NCBI GenBank assembly: GCA_019055375.1
Contig: JAHQIW010001897.1
Coordinates: forward strand, 62,001-126,000
Length of the DNA: 64,000 nt
Direction of reading: 5' to 3'
Origin: Parelaphostrongylus tenuis
Lineage: Eukaryota > Nematoda > Chromadorea > Rhabditida > Metastrongylidae
How positions within the stretch are numbered: position 1 is the stretch's first letter; the number at the start of each line of letters is the position of its first letter. The notes beneath the pieces are model-generated. The model saw nothing but the letters and a program-made list of their open reading frames with translations. It was not told the DNA's origin and searched no databases. A program made the position numbers and the translations under genes. Shown piece after piece: positions 33,335 to 44,660 of this stretch.

Positions 33335-33960
33335 AGTCGCTTCAGGACACACCAGCACACTCTACACTCGGATCAGAGCAGGCAAATATAATTTCCACTT
33401 GAATCAGAGGCAGATCAGCACATTTTCCACTCCGATCAGGCACAATGTAACACACTTTCCATTCCAATCAAACAGAGACCAACACACTCTCCATTCAAAT
33501 CAGGCACAGGTCAGCACCCTTTTCGCAGGCAGAAGGAGACCAGCACACTCTTACCTTCCTGTCGGAGTCACACTAACACACTTCCTGCTCAAATCATTTC
33601 GGGCCAACACGATTTCCACCTGAATTAAGGCAGATTAATACACTTTAGACTTGAATTAGGAGGAGATCATCACATCATTCTAGTCGCCTTTGAGGCAAAC
33701 TAACACACTTTTCACTTAGATCTGACGCAAGTTCAAACACTTTCCACTAGAATCAGAAGTAAGTCACCGCCCTCTCCTCAGTCGCCATACAGGTAGATCA
33801 ATAGACTTCACTCGATTACGGGCAGGCCAACACAATTTTCGCTTAAATCGGAGGTAGATTCATACACTTTCACTGAATATAGAGGCAAATCTGCACATTA
33901 GTTCCGGTGGCCTTAGAGCTGTTCCAACACACTTTCCCTTCGATTCAAAGTCCGGTTAAG
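33335..33960. repeat. Degenerate tandem repeat, period about 32 bp
   Basis: About 19 units, each close to CACTTTCCACTTGAATCAG plus GCAGATCAACA, lengths 28-34 bp, strongly diverged between neighbours. The open frame within (33,399-33,623) reflects the repeat and has no recognisable domain. Confidence 0.82.
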
Positions 33961-34192
33961 ACGTTTTTGAATAGTTTTTCTGTCCTTTTCTAATCAAAAA
34001 AGATTAGGTGCCTGTTTTTCCTTGCAAATTTTGGTTTCAAATAATTTGTTATTAAGGACGCATTCTCTTTTATAAAAGATAATGCTTTTCACATATCAAA
34101 AATTCGCTACGGAGAAATTTCTTCCATGTCTATGCAAAGCTCTCATCATCCTTTCTGCTGATTCAATGAGGGAATTGGAATTTGAATAGAAT

Positions 34193-34336
34193 CCATTGAC
34201 GTAGAGTGATATGCGAAACTTTCGCGTCAGGCGGGACTAGAACCTACACCTCACTTTTTTCGGGAATGCGTGCTTTACCCGTTACTTTACTGAAGCCCAT
34301 TTTACACATCGCTCGTTCTATGCTACAGCGCATTGC
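34193..34336 (-). repeat. SINE-C copy, head only
   Basis: The minus strand matches the 10.3/10.6 kb copies: GCGCTGTAGCATAGAACGAG, CAGTAAAGTAACGGGTAAAG (box A, weakened), CATTCCCGAAAAAAGTGAG, GGTTCTAGTCCCGCCTGACG (box B) and CATATCACTCTACGT. The AATAAAA tail is missing. Confidence 0.72.
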
Positions 34337-34769
34337 AAAAAAAAACTTCGTTTGATCTTTAGCACCCTGTATAGTTGCAGAATCAAGAGATTGCTGAAAA
34401 GGCGGTTAAATACCGAGTTTTTTGTCGATAACAGTGGCACCGATCAGAAAGAATTTTCAGTTTACTGAGGTGTGGCCTTTTTCGTTCTGGTATTGTCCAA
34501 TGATAGACTCCCACGCCCAATACTGAAAGTGAGGTTTGCAATCGTGAATTACAAGGACGATTTTAATCGCTATGATAACCTCAGACAGCCACTCATCCTG
34601 TTTAATCCATTCTGAACCAGAACCTCAATCTGACATTCTTCAGGCTTTCTCAGCTTCAGGTTCGAGCAGACACCATGACACTTTCATGTTTCCCTATCGC
34701 GTACAGAAACCCGATAGATTCTTTTCTCCCTAATAATTAGTCAAGCATCAAATTACTCCTCTGGGCTTC

Positions 34770-36440
34770 TCGTGAAAACTGGACCATCGAGTCGGTGGTT
34801 TTGGTGCGCTACACTTGACATACCAGTCGATAAGGGCTCTCGTCGATTGGTTTTCGTTGAAGCACATCACGTGTTCGGCCCACCTTATCTTCGATAAGCC
34901 AGCGTGTAGATCAGCATCTTTGGTTTTAGATCGTTAACTTATATCAGATTTTTGAGTCCTTTCTTTCAGTCAGGAAATAAGGGATTCTTTCAACATAAAT
35001 CTTACAACTGCGCATTGAATATTGCCCAATAATCTTTCATCCTGCTTACGTTTTGACCACGTTTCGTGATGCACACATCTGAGTAGAAAAAACTCTTGAG
35101 TCGAAAAGCTGGGCACGGAGTCCTACGTTCTTCGTTCTGCTCACTACATCACTACATCCTTGATACTCTTAAACGCTCTCCAAGTCACACGCTTCTTCCT
35201 GCTCAACTCTGAGGCTAGGCCGTTCATTATGTTGATTTCCCGACCGATAAATGACTGTTTCAATAGATGAAGTTCACTCTGTTAAGCACGAATGAGGCAT
35301 TTGAAACTAGTGCGCTACTCATAAACATCGTCTTCATAAAATCAAAGCGAAAACCAATCTTCTCACCGTCGTTGTCGAAATCGCAACAATTGCTCTGCCT
35401 CTCTGATGCTTAGTGTTATAAAGACGATATCAGGAGCAGAGCAAAGATGGTTCAGCTGTCGATCGTCGATCTTCACTTACATTCTGTCCCATTCTAGTGC
35501 TCGCATGACGTTGTGGAGGATGACAGTGAATAGTTTTGGCTAGGTAGGTTCGCACTGCCGAACTCCATCTCTTACGTCGGTAGTAACATCGTTATAGAAT
35601 GGCGATGTTTTAGTCATGAAATCTTTGAAACACACTTTATTTGATCCGTCTTCACAGTGTATTTTTTTGCTGTGCGAATCCCCGTACTTCTAGCATTCAA
35701 CACGCTGCTCCTCTTTTTGAAAGCCGTAAAATACTGGTTGAGCGAGTCTCCTTGCAATCTCGATAATAGCCTTGCTGTGGCGTACATAGGGCGTTGCTGT
35801 TGACTGCCGGGAAGAGATGGAGGTGGAGCTCAACTCCACGCGTAATGTGGCTAGCATCACAACTACTGGGCCATTGCGCTCTGACATTCTTCTTTTAGTA
35901 GCTGTAGAAGAATCTTTATATAGCTCACGAAAAATCGTCATTTACTGAGTAAGGTACATTCTGGCTGTCCAAAGCCTCTATGACTGCATCTGTTTCCTCT
36001 GAATCAAAAACATTCTTCAAATCGATGAAAATATTTCTTATACTCTCGCGGAACTTCAGTGAGTTTGGTAATCGTATGGATGTGCTCTAGAGTGCCGATT
36101 CCTGTTTGAAACGTTGTTTATTCGCAAGGCTCTCTTTCGTCCAGTGTTTTGAATTTCGTTTAGCATAAATTGAATAACGAGCTTGCACGACGGTAGCAAG
36201 CAGATTGATCGGTATTTACCTATATCGTAAAAGTCTCCCTTTTAGAATAATAACGCGGTCTAGGTGGGTTTCCACTGACTGTGAATCATGCATTATGACA
36301 GGTGGCAGAGCCGAGAAAGTGTGTTGATGAGAACTGGCGGAAAGTTCTCCAGGTAATGTGGTATCATCATATCTGGACCAGGTGTTGTTCTATTCCTCAT
36401 CTACAAAATGGCTTGTCGAATTTTGAAAGGAAGGACCGAT
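34770..36440 (-). mobile_element. RTE LINE (lineage 1), interrupted by a SINE
   Basis: The minus strand in order: SPGPDMMIPHYLENFPPVLI (about 36,400-36,340), YDIGKYRSICLLPS, IFRELYKD, then after the SINE-A at 35.64-35.89 kb TKTSPFYNDVTTDVRDGVRQ (about 35,620-35,560). LFTVILHNVMRALEWDRM follows, then HLCSAPDIVFI in place of FADD (about 35,430) and MFMSSALVSNASFVLN (about 35,310). The catalytic aspartates are destroyed and stops are numerous. Confidence 0.85.
35637..35893 (-). repeat. SINE-A copy inserted in RTE
   Basis: A full-length minus-strand copy: tail CACTTTATTTGATCCGTC, CCGTACTTCTAGCATTCAAC, TAAAATACTGGTTGAGCGAG, GACTGCCGGGAAGAG, and the tRNA-like head GCATCACAACTACTGGGCCA. The flanks GAAATCTTT (left) and GAATCTTT (right) suggest a target duplication. 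The LINE reading frame resumes on either side. Confidence 0.82.
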
Positions 36441-36444
36441 CAAA

Positions 36445-38015
36445 CGATAAACATGTCTCTTTTATTTCATGTGACGTTAGTAGGACATGGCTAATGAACA
36501 AATCTAGTATTTGTGGAATATTATCTCCATCGCCTCAAGTGCTTGTTTAATAACTACCGTAAGATTTTCAAATCAATAACAACTTCTTCTTCTCAGTCTC
36601 AACTCTTTTATGGAAACAACCTTAACGCCTAAGCAACTTTTCCTTGTTTATTTCGTCGGTAATCATTCCATTCTTCTATGATCTTTTGTTTTTGATTACG
36701 TGCCTTTGTTTTGTAGGCCTTGCTACAAATTATCAGTACGCACAAAATATACGAATAACTAATTCCGTCTATATCTAATCTTTGGAGATCAAATTTCTCA
36801 CTTTGTCAACTCTTTACAAGCACAAATCTCCCAGGTATATCAGATGAAAGTTTATCGGTATTTTTCCAACAACCGCCTCTGCTGACCTGCGGCAACATTG
36901 GAATTCAAAAAATAGTTCATTGAGGAGTTTTTACATGTCCTCACTGATTTTTCTACACGATTAAGAAAATTGTCACTTAGTTAACCTTTCTTTTTCGAAA
37001 TCACTTATTGTCTCATCGCAGTTAGTTGAAAGCCGTAGCGTTATACAGTTCCACAAAAAATAGTGTAGTGCTGCACTTTGATCTGATATGTATCTGTTCG
37101 TTATAATTAGAAGTACGAAGTTAGCCCATTCCTTGTCGCTGACGGCTCAAAATATGTCTTCAAATTATTGAGCTAGTAACTTGAGGAAGCATATATATCT
37201 CTTCTTTGAATCCGTGCAGTTGCAAACCTGTATTAGTGAAATGACATGGTCGTTTTGCCCAAACGTTTCCGTTCAAAACACCGTTATCATTGACGGAATA
37301 ACTGGTAGTCGCATATGATTTCTACTTCAAACAGTTAGCAATGGTTTATTTCTTAGAGCTGCAAATCGAAATAGAAAATACTCATGAACTTGAGTTTGAA
37401 AATCGAAATCTTTGGAAATTTTGCCTTCGAAGTAATAGCAAACGCTTGGTTCAACTCTAAATTGATGAAAAGAACTACAAGAGGTTGAAACAATACGAAA
37501 GACAAGCAAACCAAAAATTTTACTTCACCCATATTCAGTGGATTAATGGGGAGTTCAATAAGAAGATGAATGTAGTGTAAAGAGCATGACTAATAGAAAC
37601 GCTTCAATCAAAGCATATAGAGAAGTATTTGTAGCTCAAATTGCACCTGAATAATGACTCAAAACGTTGTAATTACAAAAAGTGTTCGGAGTAACTGTTG
37701 GTTTATTGAAGCTCATCAAATTGACTACAAAAATTGCAAATAAAACTGTTAATAGCGAGCTGTATAGGTTTGATGAATGCAGTTTAAAGGATTAGATTTC
37801 AAGACAAGGATAGACGCTTAACCACAGCATTTCATGATTTTGACGCATTTAGCATATACGACCCATCTTACATTATCGCACGAATTACAACAACCTTTGC
37901 ATTCGCTTCGTATTCGCGCCTCCATTTATTCACGCATGTCTTCGAATTATTGGGTGACCTCAGCTGTTACTTGGACGTTTTTTTCTGATCGTAAACATGT
38001 TGAATGCGGATTGAA
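36445..38015. other. No recognisable gene
   Basis: AT-rich, with no frame or repeat I can support. Confidence 0.4.
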
Positions 38016-38019
38016 CTGA

Positions 38020-38770
38020 TTCTCACTGGATACATGGGCTACTGGATTAAAGCGTCTTCACTAAGATCGAAGAAGGTGGATTGCTCTCAGATGAAGTGGT
38101 ACCCGATATGTCCACACTGCTTAAACACATAAGATAACACGAAAGAGCAATTAGATTAAAGGATAAGGGCGGAATGGGCCGCATTTGGATATCAGAAAAA
38201 AGCCAGAACAACGGATTTTAAATTGCAAGTTCGTCTTTCTGGCTTAACAGTAACCTAGCGCTTTGCTATGCAGCAGGAACGTGAGCTGATACATTGACCA
38301 GGTCAGAAGTACTGCAAAGAGCTTACGGGGCGGTAAAACGATGGCATCTAAAATTTAGTCTACTCTCAAAACCTCTAGGTCTTGCACAGTCTAGATTTTT
38401 AAACTTATCCATCTTTATGATCTAGAAGAATATATAGCAATAGCAATACACAGGTGTGCTGGTCATATAGTAAGAAATACAGACGACAGATGGGCGAAAA
38501 GAACTGTAGAGTGAACTACAAAAGTATGCACTGTTCTTTCAAAACCACCAACTACACGTTGAGCGGGCGTGTTCGTGACTAAAATTAAGCAGGTGTACTC
38601 ACAGCTGCCAATGTTTTAAGGTTATGGTATGAGACTCGCACCAGCTTCGACGCTCGAATTAGATCACCGCTACGAACGACGTTGGCGACAGTAGAAGCGA
38701 ATGAAAAATCTGCTAATATCTGCACAGCTCGCGAAGACGGGTTGTCAAAGTACCCAAGTAAGTATTCTTC
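38020..38770 (+). mobile_element. RTE LINE 3' part (lineage 2)
   Basis: RIRAEWAAFGYQKKA (about 38,155-38,200), YRRQMGEKNCRV (38,480-38,515), TTNYTLSGRVRD (about 38,545-38,580), WYETRTSFDARIRSPLRTTL (38,625-38,685) and the C-terminal CTAREDGLSKYPSK (about 38,720-38,760). The same ending occurs at 23.5-23.65 kb. Stops throughout. Confidence 0.8.
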
Positions 38771-39097
38771 AATGTTTTTGCCTTCTTTAGGGCAGGGTTC
38801 CTCCAAGTCAATAGTCTATGCCTGGTAGCTGTCACATCCGAGTCGAGTAGCTTGTAGTGAAAAACAGCCCGAGTAAAGCACACTCTCTCAGCTTGATCTT
38901 TTTCCACAAGACAAATGTTGGTCATTCTCTTTTTGACCTAATCTGTTTTTGGTGAGCATATAAAACATTTTGCAGTTTTCCGTATCATTATTAGCTGTCA
39001 CAGAGCGTAACAGTGGTTTGAGATTCAACTTCTCCTCAACTTCGCTATACTCAATGAGTAACTTTATCAAATATTCATCAAAGAAGACATTTTATTT

Positions 39098-39292
39098 ATG
39101 TGCACCTCTCCAGAAGATTTGACTCGAGCGAATTCGACCGCCTGTGGATCATCGACTCGGATGATTCTGACTCTAGAGAAGGCGAAGGCGCAGAAACGCT
39201 ATCCGAATAAAACTTCGCATAGCAATCCCGTATTAGCTACGACTGCTGAGAAAAGTTCACCGACAGCTTTAAATAACTGTCTATTGTACTAG
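39098..39292 (+). CDS. Unrecognised frame, possible exon
   Basis: 64 residues, rich in S, T and K (LEKAKAQKRYPNKTSHSNPV), ending at a stop at 39,290. Low complexity, no domain. It may be a lone exon or chance. Confidence 0.18.
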   Translation: MCTSPEDLTRANSTACGSSTRMILTLEKAKAQKRYPNKTSHSNPVLATTAEKSSPTALNNCLLY

Positions 39293-39539
39293 AAAATAAA
39301 ATAATGGAATTAAAATCAGATTTAAAACAGAAGTTGAATTAAGAGATTCAGTATCCAAGTTTGTGCTCAATTTGACAAAAAAAGATTTATTGGCTTAGAT
39401 TTTATGGTTGAAACTATTCTAGGCGATGACGAGACTAGAAAGACGTTTATGATCTGTCAAGAAATGCATTATATTGAAAAGTTACGGCTACTAATTCTGG
39501 TAAAGAAGCTTGTTTATACGGCAGATTTTTGAGCTAGGA

Positions 39540-39749
39540 GCAGGTCGTTCACATCTCTCGAATTGACTCTGATGAGAGACGCCTTTCTGGCTCATGTTAT
39601 TGAAAAGCGACTACTTCTGAAAAAGCGTGCAATTGTCACTGCATTTGGAAAGGCGCAACCGATTCTTAATATTCACGAATGCATTTGCGAGAGAATGGAA
39701 GGGGTAATAGAGCATTGGGATGAAGACACACTTAGTGCAAGCAAAGTAA
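39540..39749 (+). CDS. Unrecognised exon-like frame with strong donor
   Basis: Frame RSFTSLELTLMRDAFLAHVI, EKRLLLKKRAIVTAFGKAQP, ILNIHECICERMEGVIEHWD, EDTLSASK. It ends exactly at AAA|GTAAGT (39,749/39,750), a textbook donor, with an AG (GCTAGGAG) at 39,540 as possible acceptor. The pattern FGKAQPILNIHECICERMEG faintly recalls the conserved helix of Rho-GEF DH domains (F-NI--I---H----LE), but too little is present to assign it. No partner exon found. Confidence 0.35.
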
Positions 39750-40127
39750 GTGCTCTGATCACATAACTCCAGAGAAACATCGCATTTTATTGGTTTTCAA
39801 TCAAGGTCTTACGATGCTAGTGATAGCCACTTAAAGTTGATGCATATTTTTTTGATACAAATTCATTTTCGGAAGAGGCAGATGTCGCTACAAGATAACC
39901 TAAAAACCTTCATCATTTCCTGTTCAAAACATATGCCTAAAACTAGGCAGGCATTTAAGTCATGAAGCTTCTTAAAACCACTGATAAAAATGATTTGAAC
40001 GATTACAGATTCTCAGCGAATGGTAAAGTAATAATCATGTTTCTACACCGCTGAGACGAAAATAAAATTCTTTAATATCTTCTGATGTGAGTGGTGGATG
40101 TCAGGCGGATCTTTACAGTTCGATATG

Positions 40128-40392
40128 AAAGATAAAGCTCTCGGCGTTGATCAATCTCTGAGAGAGCCATGAATTGTTTTGAATTCTTAATTTTGTTTAA
40201 GGTAATTGAATGCATATGTGGCCTTTACAATGACTCGCACTGATCTCCGCTGTAACGAGTCAGGGCTGCTTATTATCCCAGACAAGTGTGAGACCAGTAT
40301 GATGCCAATTTACCAACTCCGGAGAAATAGACGGTTTGGTGAGCCATAAGAGCGAGGTAGAACCATCAACCTTGTATGCGCCCTGCAAGCAG
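40128..40392 (-). repeat. SINE-B copy
   Basis: GATAAAGCTCTCGGCGTTGA, AGGTAATTGAATGCATATG, CCTTTACAATGACTCGCA, GAGTCAGGGCTGCTTATTAT, ACTCCGGAGAAATAGACGG and TTGGTGAGCCATAAGAGCGA follow the family. The box A end is lost. Confidence 0.8.
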
Positions 40393-40399
40393 TACATTT

Positions 40400-41018
40400 C
40401 AAGAAATTCAATTAAAATGTAATGAGTTTATTCAAAATAAAGTCGAATAACTCACACTGATGCTGCAATTCACAAGAATATCCGTGTCAAAGCGAAATTG
40501 TCACACTTCTAACCCAAACAAACGATCAATAAATTTGCTTGTTGAAGATCTGGAGGGAAGCCTTTGACGATCTCCTGCGAGTGTACTCCTGATATTGCAA
40601 CCACTGCGACGTCGCAGTGGAGACGATCAAAAGTGATGGTGCGCACAGCGTAGAACTTGGAATGTTCATCGAGGTAGGTGCGGTTTAGAGCATTCAAACA
40701 AGAATCATTAAATAATTTTTACGTGCTGATTTAGAATGACTTTGTTAAGGACCATGAAAGAAGTGAAGAATTCGAACAACAGGGTACTGTCGATATTAAG
40801 CTCACTTCAGTGCAGCGCCTTCCGAGCGTTAAACTATTGCTTGAAAAAAAAAGAGATTTTTCCTCCAAAGTCTAATACTACAACAGTTTTTCGTCAACAA
40901 AAATTCTATAAAATCTCCGATAATGTACTGATATGAGTGTAACCATGTCCTTATAGCCCGACCAAGGTTTCATGTTCTGCTCGTACCTCAACATTTCACG
41001 GTTGTATCTCGTACAATA
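40400..41018. other. No recognisable gene
   Basis: No supported exon. The interval ends at the TA preceding the mariner terminal repeat. Confidence 0.35.
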
Positions 41019-41670
41019 TTAGGTCTCCACCTAAGTTTCTGAACTCGATTCAAAAATTCACAAGTTTTTTTCCAAGTAACCGAAATTATTAAATAACATT
41101 AATTAAAGTATTCTACATTTGCCTGAATGCAATTCTGCTAGCGCTTCGAAAACAAATCAATTCCGCGCTCATAAAATTCATTATTCTTCGATGCAAGCCA
41201 ATCAGTCAATTCTCGACGCAAATGACTGATATTTCAAAACTTTTTCTCGTCCAACCAGTGCACTTACGACCTGAAGAGATGAAAATCGGAAATAGGCAGA
41301 TCTGGCAAATACGGCGAACGATCCAAACGCTCCCAGCCCAAATCGGTCAACTTCTTCCTTGTTTTCTTGGCAATGTGTGGCTTTGCATTGTCTTGAAGCA
41401 AAATGACTTGGCGATGTGGTGACGTGGAATTACTTTCTTGCAACGGCTCAGTTGCTGACAGTATTGCTCAGTGTTGATGGCTGACCGGCTTGCAACAAGT
41501 GGCAATGAGTCGGCCCACTTTGGTCTCAGAAAATGATTAACATTGCTTTTGGCGCAAATCGATGTGGTCTCGCTGTTGGTGTTCCATGGTGACCTGATAA
41601 CAACCATTGATTTGGACAACGCTGGCTCTTGAGAAAGATCCACTTCTCATTAATGGTAACAACTGTTTAG
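41019..41670 (-). mobile_element. Mariner transposon remnant
   Basis: The terminal repeat TTAGGTCTCCACCTAAGTTT begins at 41,019, preceded by TA, the mariner target. The minus-strand transposase remnant reads SWNTNSETTSICAKSN and INTEQYCQQLSRC (about 41,490-41,450), a degraded D-ARPH block, then YFRFSSLQ (about 41,285-41,260, counterpart of YHLFRSLQ). It ends in WLASKNNEFYERGIDLFSKR (about 41,200-41,140) with QNCIQANVEYF after a stop. Frame breaks and stops are present; the N-terminal DNA-binding half and the other terminal repeat are missing. Confidence 0.85.
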
Positions 41671-41674
41671 AAGC

Positions 41675-43070
41675 CAAAAGCGGCTATGACGACGTAGATA
41701 GCTTGCGCGCTTTGTTTGCAAGTTTTTTATAAGCTAAGGTTCGACAGGAAGTATAAAGTACACACTACGAAAATACTTAATAGAAAATTCACTAAAATCC
41801 TGTGTTGAGATGTGGACAAAAGATGTCGACATAGGGTATGAATGAATATTTGTAACTTGACTCTAAGCGAGAGTGGCGTAGGAGTTTAAGCCGTACTTCA
41901 TAGCAGACGAGGCTGCTATCTCGATCCTGTCTCGCCGACCAAAACCTCCATAGCTGGGATCTTCGAATCTGTGCCAAACTTGTCTAGATGGATAACAGTG
42001 CTGATTTTGTAGATCGTTAGACCACTACGAGTCATTGTAAAAGTCGGATATACATTTATTCACTTTTAACAATGATTGATAAAGTCGAATGCATTACGCT
42101 TCCTTTCAGGAAGCGATAATTATTACGAGTTTCTCCTTCATTCCCTCCAGCAGCTACACTACATTACAAATAGTTTGCTACACAATTAATACCTTGTTTG
42201 CGTTAATATATGTATAGTCAGTTACAGCTAGCTCTCAGATTCATTTCAAATTTTGATATTTTTCTAGAAGTCATCAAAAGAATTCTTTCGCAATTTCTAT
42301 ATCGTCAGTCGATGATATACTGTAGTGCGGAATTTTGCCATTTTTCAGCATTAGAGTTTGTAGGAATATTTCGCTCGTAAAATTTCCACATGTGTTCGAA
42401 GAAGTTGACGAGTGGAAGAGTAGAAAGACGAGAGGAGTTTTTCTTCACCGACATCTTCTACTTTGACATCGGAAATAATACACAGTTATATTGCAGTCAT
42501 ATACAGAACAGAATGCTCCTTTTTTGCGACGACTGTCGACTGACCGTGAAAAGTCTGTAACGAAGTATAAAATTTCATGTGATTGCTTTGTTCAGCTTTG
42601 ACACTTTAACAATTTCCTAACTGTGATAAAAAAAAACAGTAACCACTGCTATAAAATAAAAGCATTTCAGCGCACTGTCATCGTGAAACGCCATACATAG
42701 GGCACAAGTGAGAGTGTTGTGAATGTTACCGTAGGTATACCTGCAAATAATTTCACGATTGTCTCCATTTGTGAAGCCACGACTAGGGTGAGGATGGAAA
42801 CTCAAATCTGTAACACTGCTTTTATGCAAAAATCAAAAAGTTCGCCTAGAATGGTTTCAAGAAGTGATGAAATATTCATGATTTGTCCAGAGTAAAATTT
42901 GCAGATCTCGTAAAAAAGGCACATCTACGAAGCGAAGAGGACAAAATTATAGGGGCGATAGAAGCCATCCATAAAGTGTTGAGGTGTCCTAATGAAATTT
43001 TTATCTCTCAGAACAGCGCGTAGATTCTTAGTCATCTTACGTCAAATGTTCTTCAAAAATTTTGTTATTT
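41675..43070. other. No recognisable gene
   Basis: AT-rich spacer. Nothing supported on either strand. Confidence 0.35.
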
Positions 43071-43071
43071 T

Positions 43072-43612
43072 GACACTTTATTGATCCGTCTTCGCAGCGC
43101 TTTTCTCACTGTGCGGATCCCAGCACTTCTAGCATTTAATTCGCTCCTTCGTTTTCTTCTTAGAGGACAAAGGATAAAGCTCTCGGCATTGATCAATCCC
43201 TGAGGGATGCGCCATACATTCGTCTTCAAATTCTAATTTCGTTTGAGGTGATTGAATGCATATCTGGCCTTGACAATGACTCGCGGTGGACTCCCGCTGA
43301 ATCGAGTCAGTGCTACTTATCCTCCCAAATAAGTCTGAGACCAGTCTGGTACCACTTTACAGACCCCGGAGGGATGGATGGCTTGGTGAGCCATGAGCGC
43401 GAGATCGAACCGCTGACATCGTGTGCGACGCAGAGCACCTCTAACCACTGCGCTACATGCGCTCGTCGGTTTCTTCTTGTACATCTTAAAATACTGATTA
43501 AGCGAGTTCCAAAAGGCGGCGTTACTGATTGCCGGAAAAGGTTGGGGGTAAACCACGGCTCCACCCTCATCCAACGAGCATCACAACCACTCGGCCATGG
43601 CGCCATCAATCT
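43072..43612 (-). repeat. SINE-A copy split by a nested SINE-B
   Basis: The tail half (43,072-43,160: CACTTTATTGATCCGTCTTC, CCCAGCACTTCTAGCATTTA) and the head half (43,470-43,612: AAAATACTGATTAAGCGAG, GATTGCCGGAAAAGG) flank a SINE-B. The head keeps a good box A on the minus strand (TGGCCGAGTGGTT, 43,585-43,597), the clearest evidence that SINE-A derives from a tRNA. Confidence 0.85.
43161..43469 (-). repeat. Full-length SINE-B inserted in SINE-A
   Basis: About 309 bp flanked by the duplicated target TTTCTTCTT (43,152-43,160 and 43,470-43,478). It runs from the tail AAGGATAAAGCTCTCGGCAT to the head CTCTAACCACTGCGCTACAT, with box B GGTTCGATCTC intact on the minus strand. This is the reference full-length copy in the window. 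Confidence 0.9.
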
Positions 43613-43955
43613 CGTTATAGGATTTTGGTGTGATTATAAAGACTGTTTCAAGTTTTCATTAAGGTTTTACACGCCAGCTGATTATGCGCATATTGTAGGT
43701 CTCCACGTCCCATTGGTTATCTACTTATATAGTAGAAATGGGGAGACACAAGTGCTTGGATCTGACAAGGTGAAATGTTGTCTATGCCATTTTACAGTCA
43801 ATGGCGCGAGGCTATCACTGAAAAAAGCCGTAAGCCGTGCAAACATTCAATCACTCTGAAGGGAACATCATGCTGAGCTAGTATTTCACCTAACGCAAAA
43901 TGTACCTTGTTCGGCGTCAATTCCTCATAGTCGGAGGTGAGAAACCAAATGGCAT

Positions 43956-44002
43956 GTGCTACTTATGAGGCTAGTTCGAAGGCCGAAACGTACGTTTAGC
44001 AC
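43956..44002 (+). ncRNA. Hammerhead family 2 motif, one core base lost
   Basis: Stem I GTGCTA (43,956-43,961) pairs perfectly with TAGCAC (43,997-44,002). Core CTTATGA (43,962-43,968) has G5 changed to T. Stem II GGCT/GGCC (43,969-43,972 with 43,981-43,984). GAAA 43,985-43,988. Stem III is the CGTACG palindrome. The cleavage-site base is T43996. The surrounding repeat (about 43,870-44,070) aligns with 62.93-63.38 kb. Confidence 0.62.
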
Positions 44003-44255
44003 TAGAAGTGTTATAATAAACCTCTTGAAAGGCTTAAACATTCTGTCAGGCTGTATCATCATTTGATTAGAAAACTGTGGTCAACTACGATATTTCCAAT
44101 TCAACGGCATGTCTTTAGCGCAAAACGTCATCGTGCTGCTTCTAATGATCTTTTTCTCCTGTACTGATATAGATCCTCCTGTTAAGATCCCCTACAGCTA
44201 GCATTCACTATTACCTTAGTTAGGTGGCTGTATAAGGACCAAGATCTGGTTTCCA

Positions 44256-44525
44256 TCACTGTTCGAGCAGCTCTAGTAATAGTGGGAACGCGATCTTCAC
44301 CATTTGCCTGAGAGACTGACAAGTTGGCACAAGTCTCAAGTCCGCCAACGAGCAGTACGGAATGCTAGATTTTAAGATAGTTATTGTCTCAATCAAATCT
44401 TCGTGTTCCTGTCCATGCCGACGAGCAACTAGGCCTAGTACTTCGTTTGTCTGTATGGGCACAGACCATATGTTTGACATCCACAAAAAATTATGCAGAA
44501 ATACCGTGAACGTACGAGAACACAA
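44256..44525 (-). CDS. Unrecognised exon-like frame
   Basis: An open frame containing MSNIWSVPIQTNEVLGLVAR, RHGQEHEDLIETITILKSSI, PYCSLADLRLVPTCQSLRQM and a terminal PLLLELLEQ-stop. Leucine-rich, helix-forming and protein-like, unlike nearby shadow frames. It could be a terminal exon of the same gene as the frame at 45.0-45.2 kb. No family recognised. Confidence 0.32.
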   Translation of the reverse strand: MCSRTFTVFLHNFLWMSNIWSVPIQTNEVLGLVARRHGQEHEDLIETITILKSSIPYCSLADLRLVPTCQSLRQMVKIAFPLLLELLEQ

Positions 44526-44533
44526 TTATTCGA

Positions 44534-44660
44534 AAAAGTGTGCGCAACTAGGGGCCAGGGTAAATCCTCCACTCCACCTCCAACACTCTCCGGCAGTCAA
44601 TAACGGGTGCTCCACGAGTTGCCCGAGCGTAACTATTTCAATATTGCAAGGAGATATGAT
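44534..44660 (+). repeat. SINE-A head fragment
   Basis: GTGCGCAACTAGGGGCCAGG, TCCACTCCACCTCCAACACT and CTCCGGCAGTCAATAACG correspond to the SINE-A head in sense orientation (compare the minus strand of 35.80-35.88 kb). Confidence 0.5.

Noticed and set aside
33399..33623. 74-residue repeat-containing protein
   Set aside because: The period follows the 32-bp DNA repeat, which is not a multiple of three, and the units are too diverged for a conserved peptide.
38713..39070. Two overlapping minus-strand frames with protein-like composition
   Set aside because: They overlap the RTE 3' end on the other strand, need a frameshift to join, and have no recognisable motif.
43248..43859. 203-residue plus-strand open frame
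   Set aside because: It reads through the nested SINE-B and SINE-A copies; no protein motif is present.
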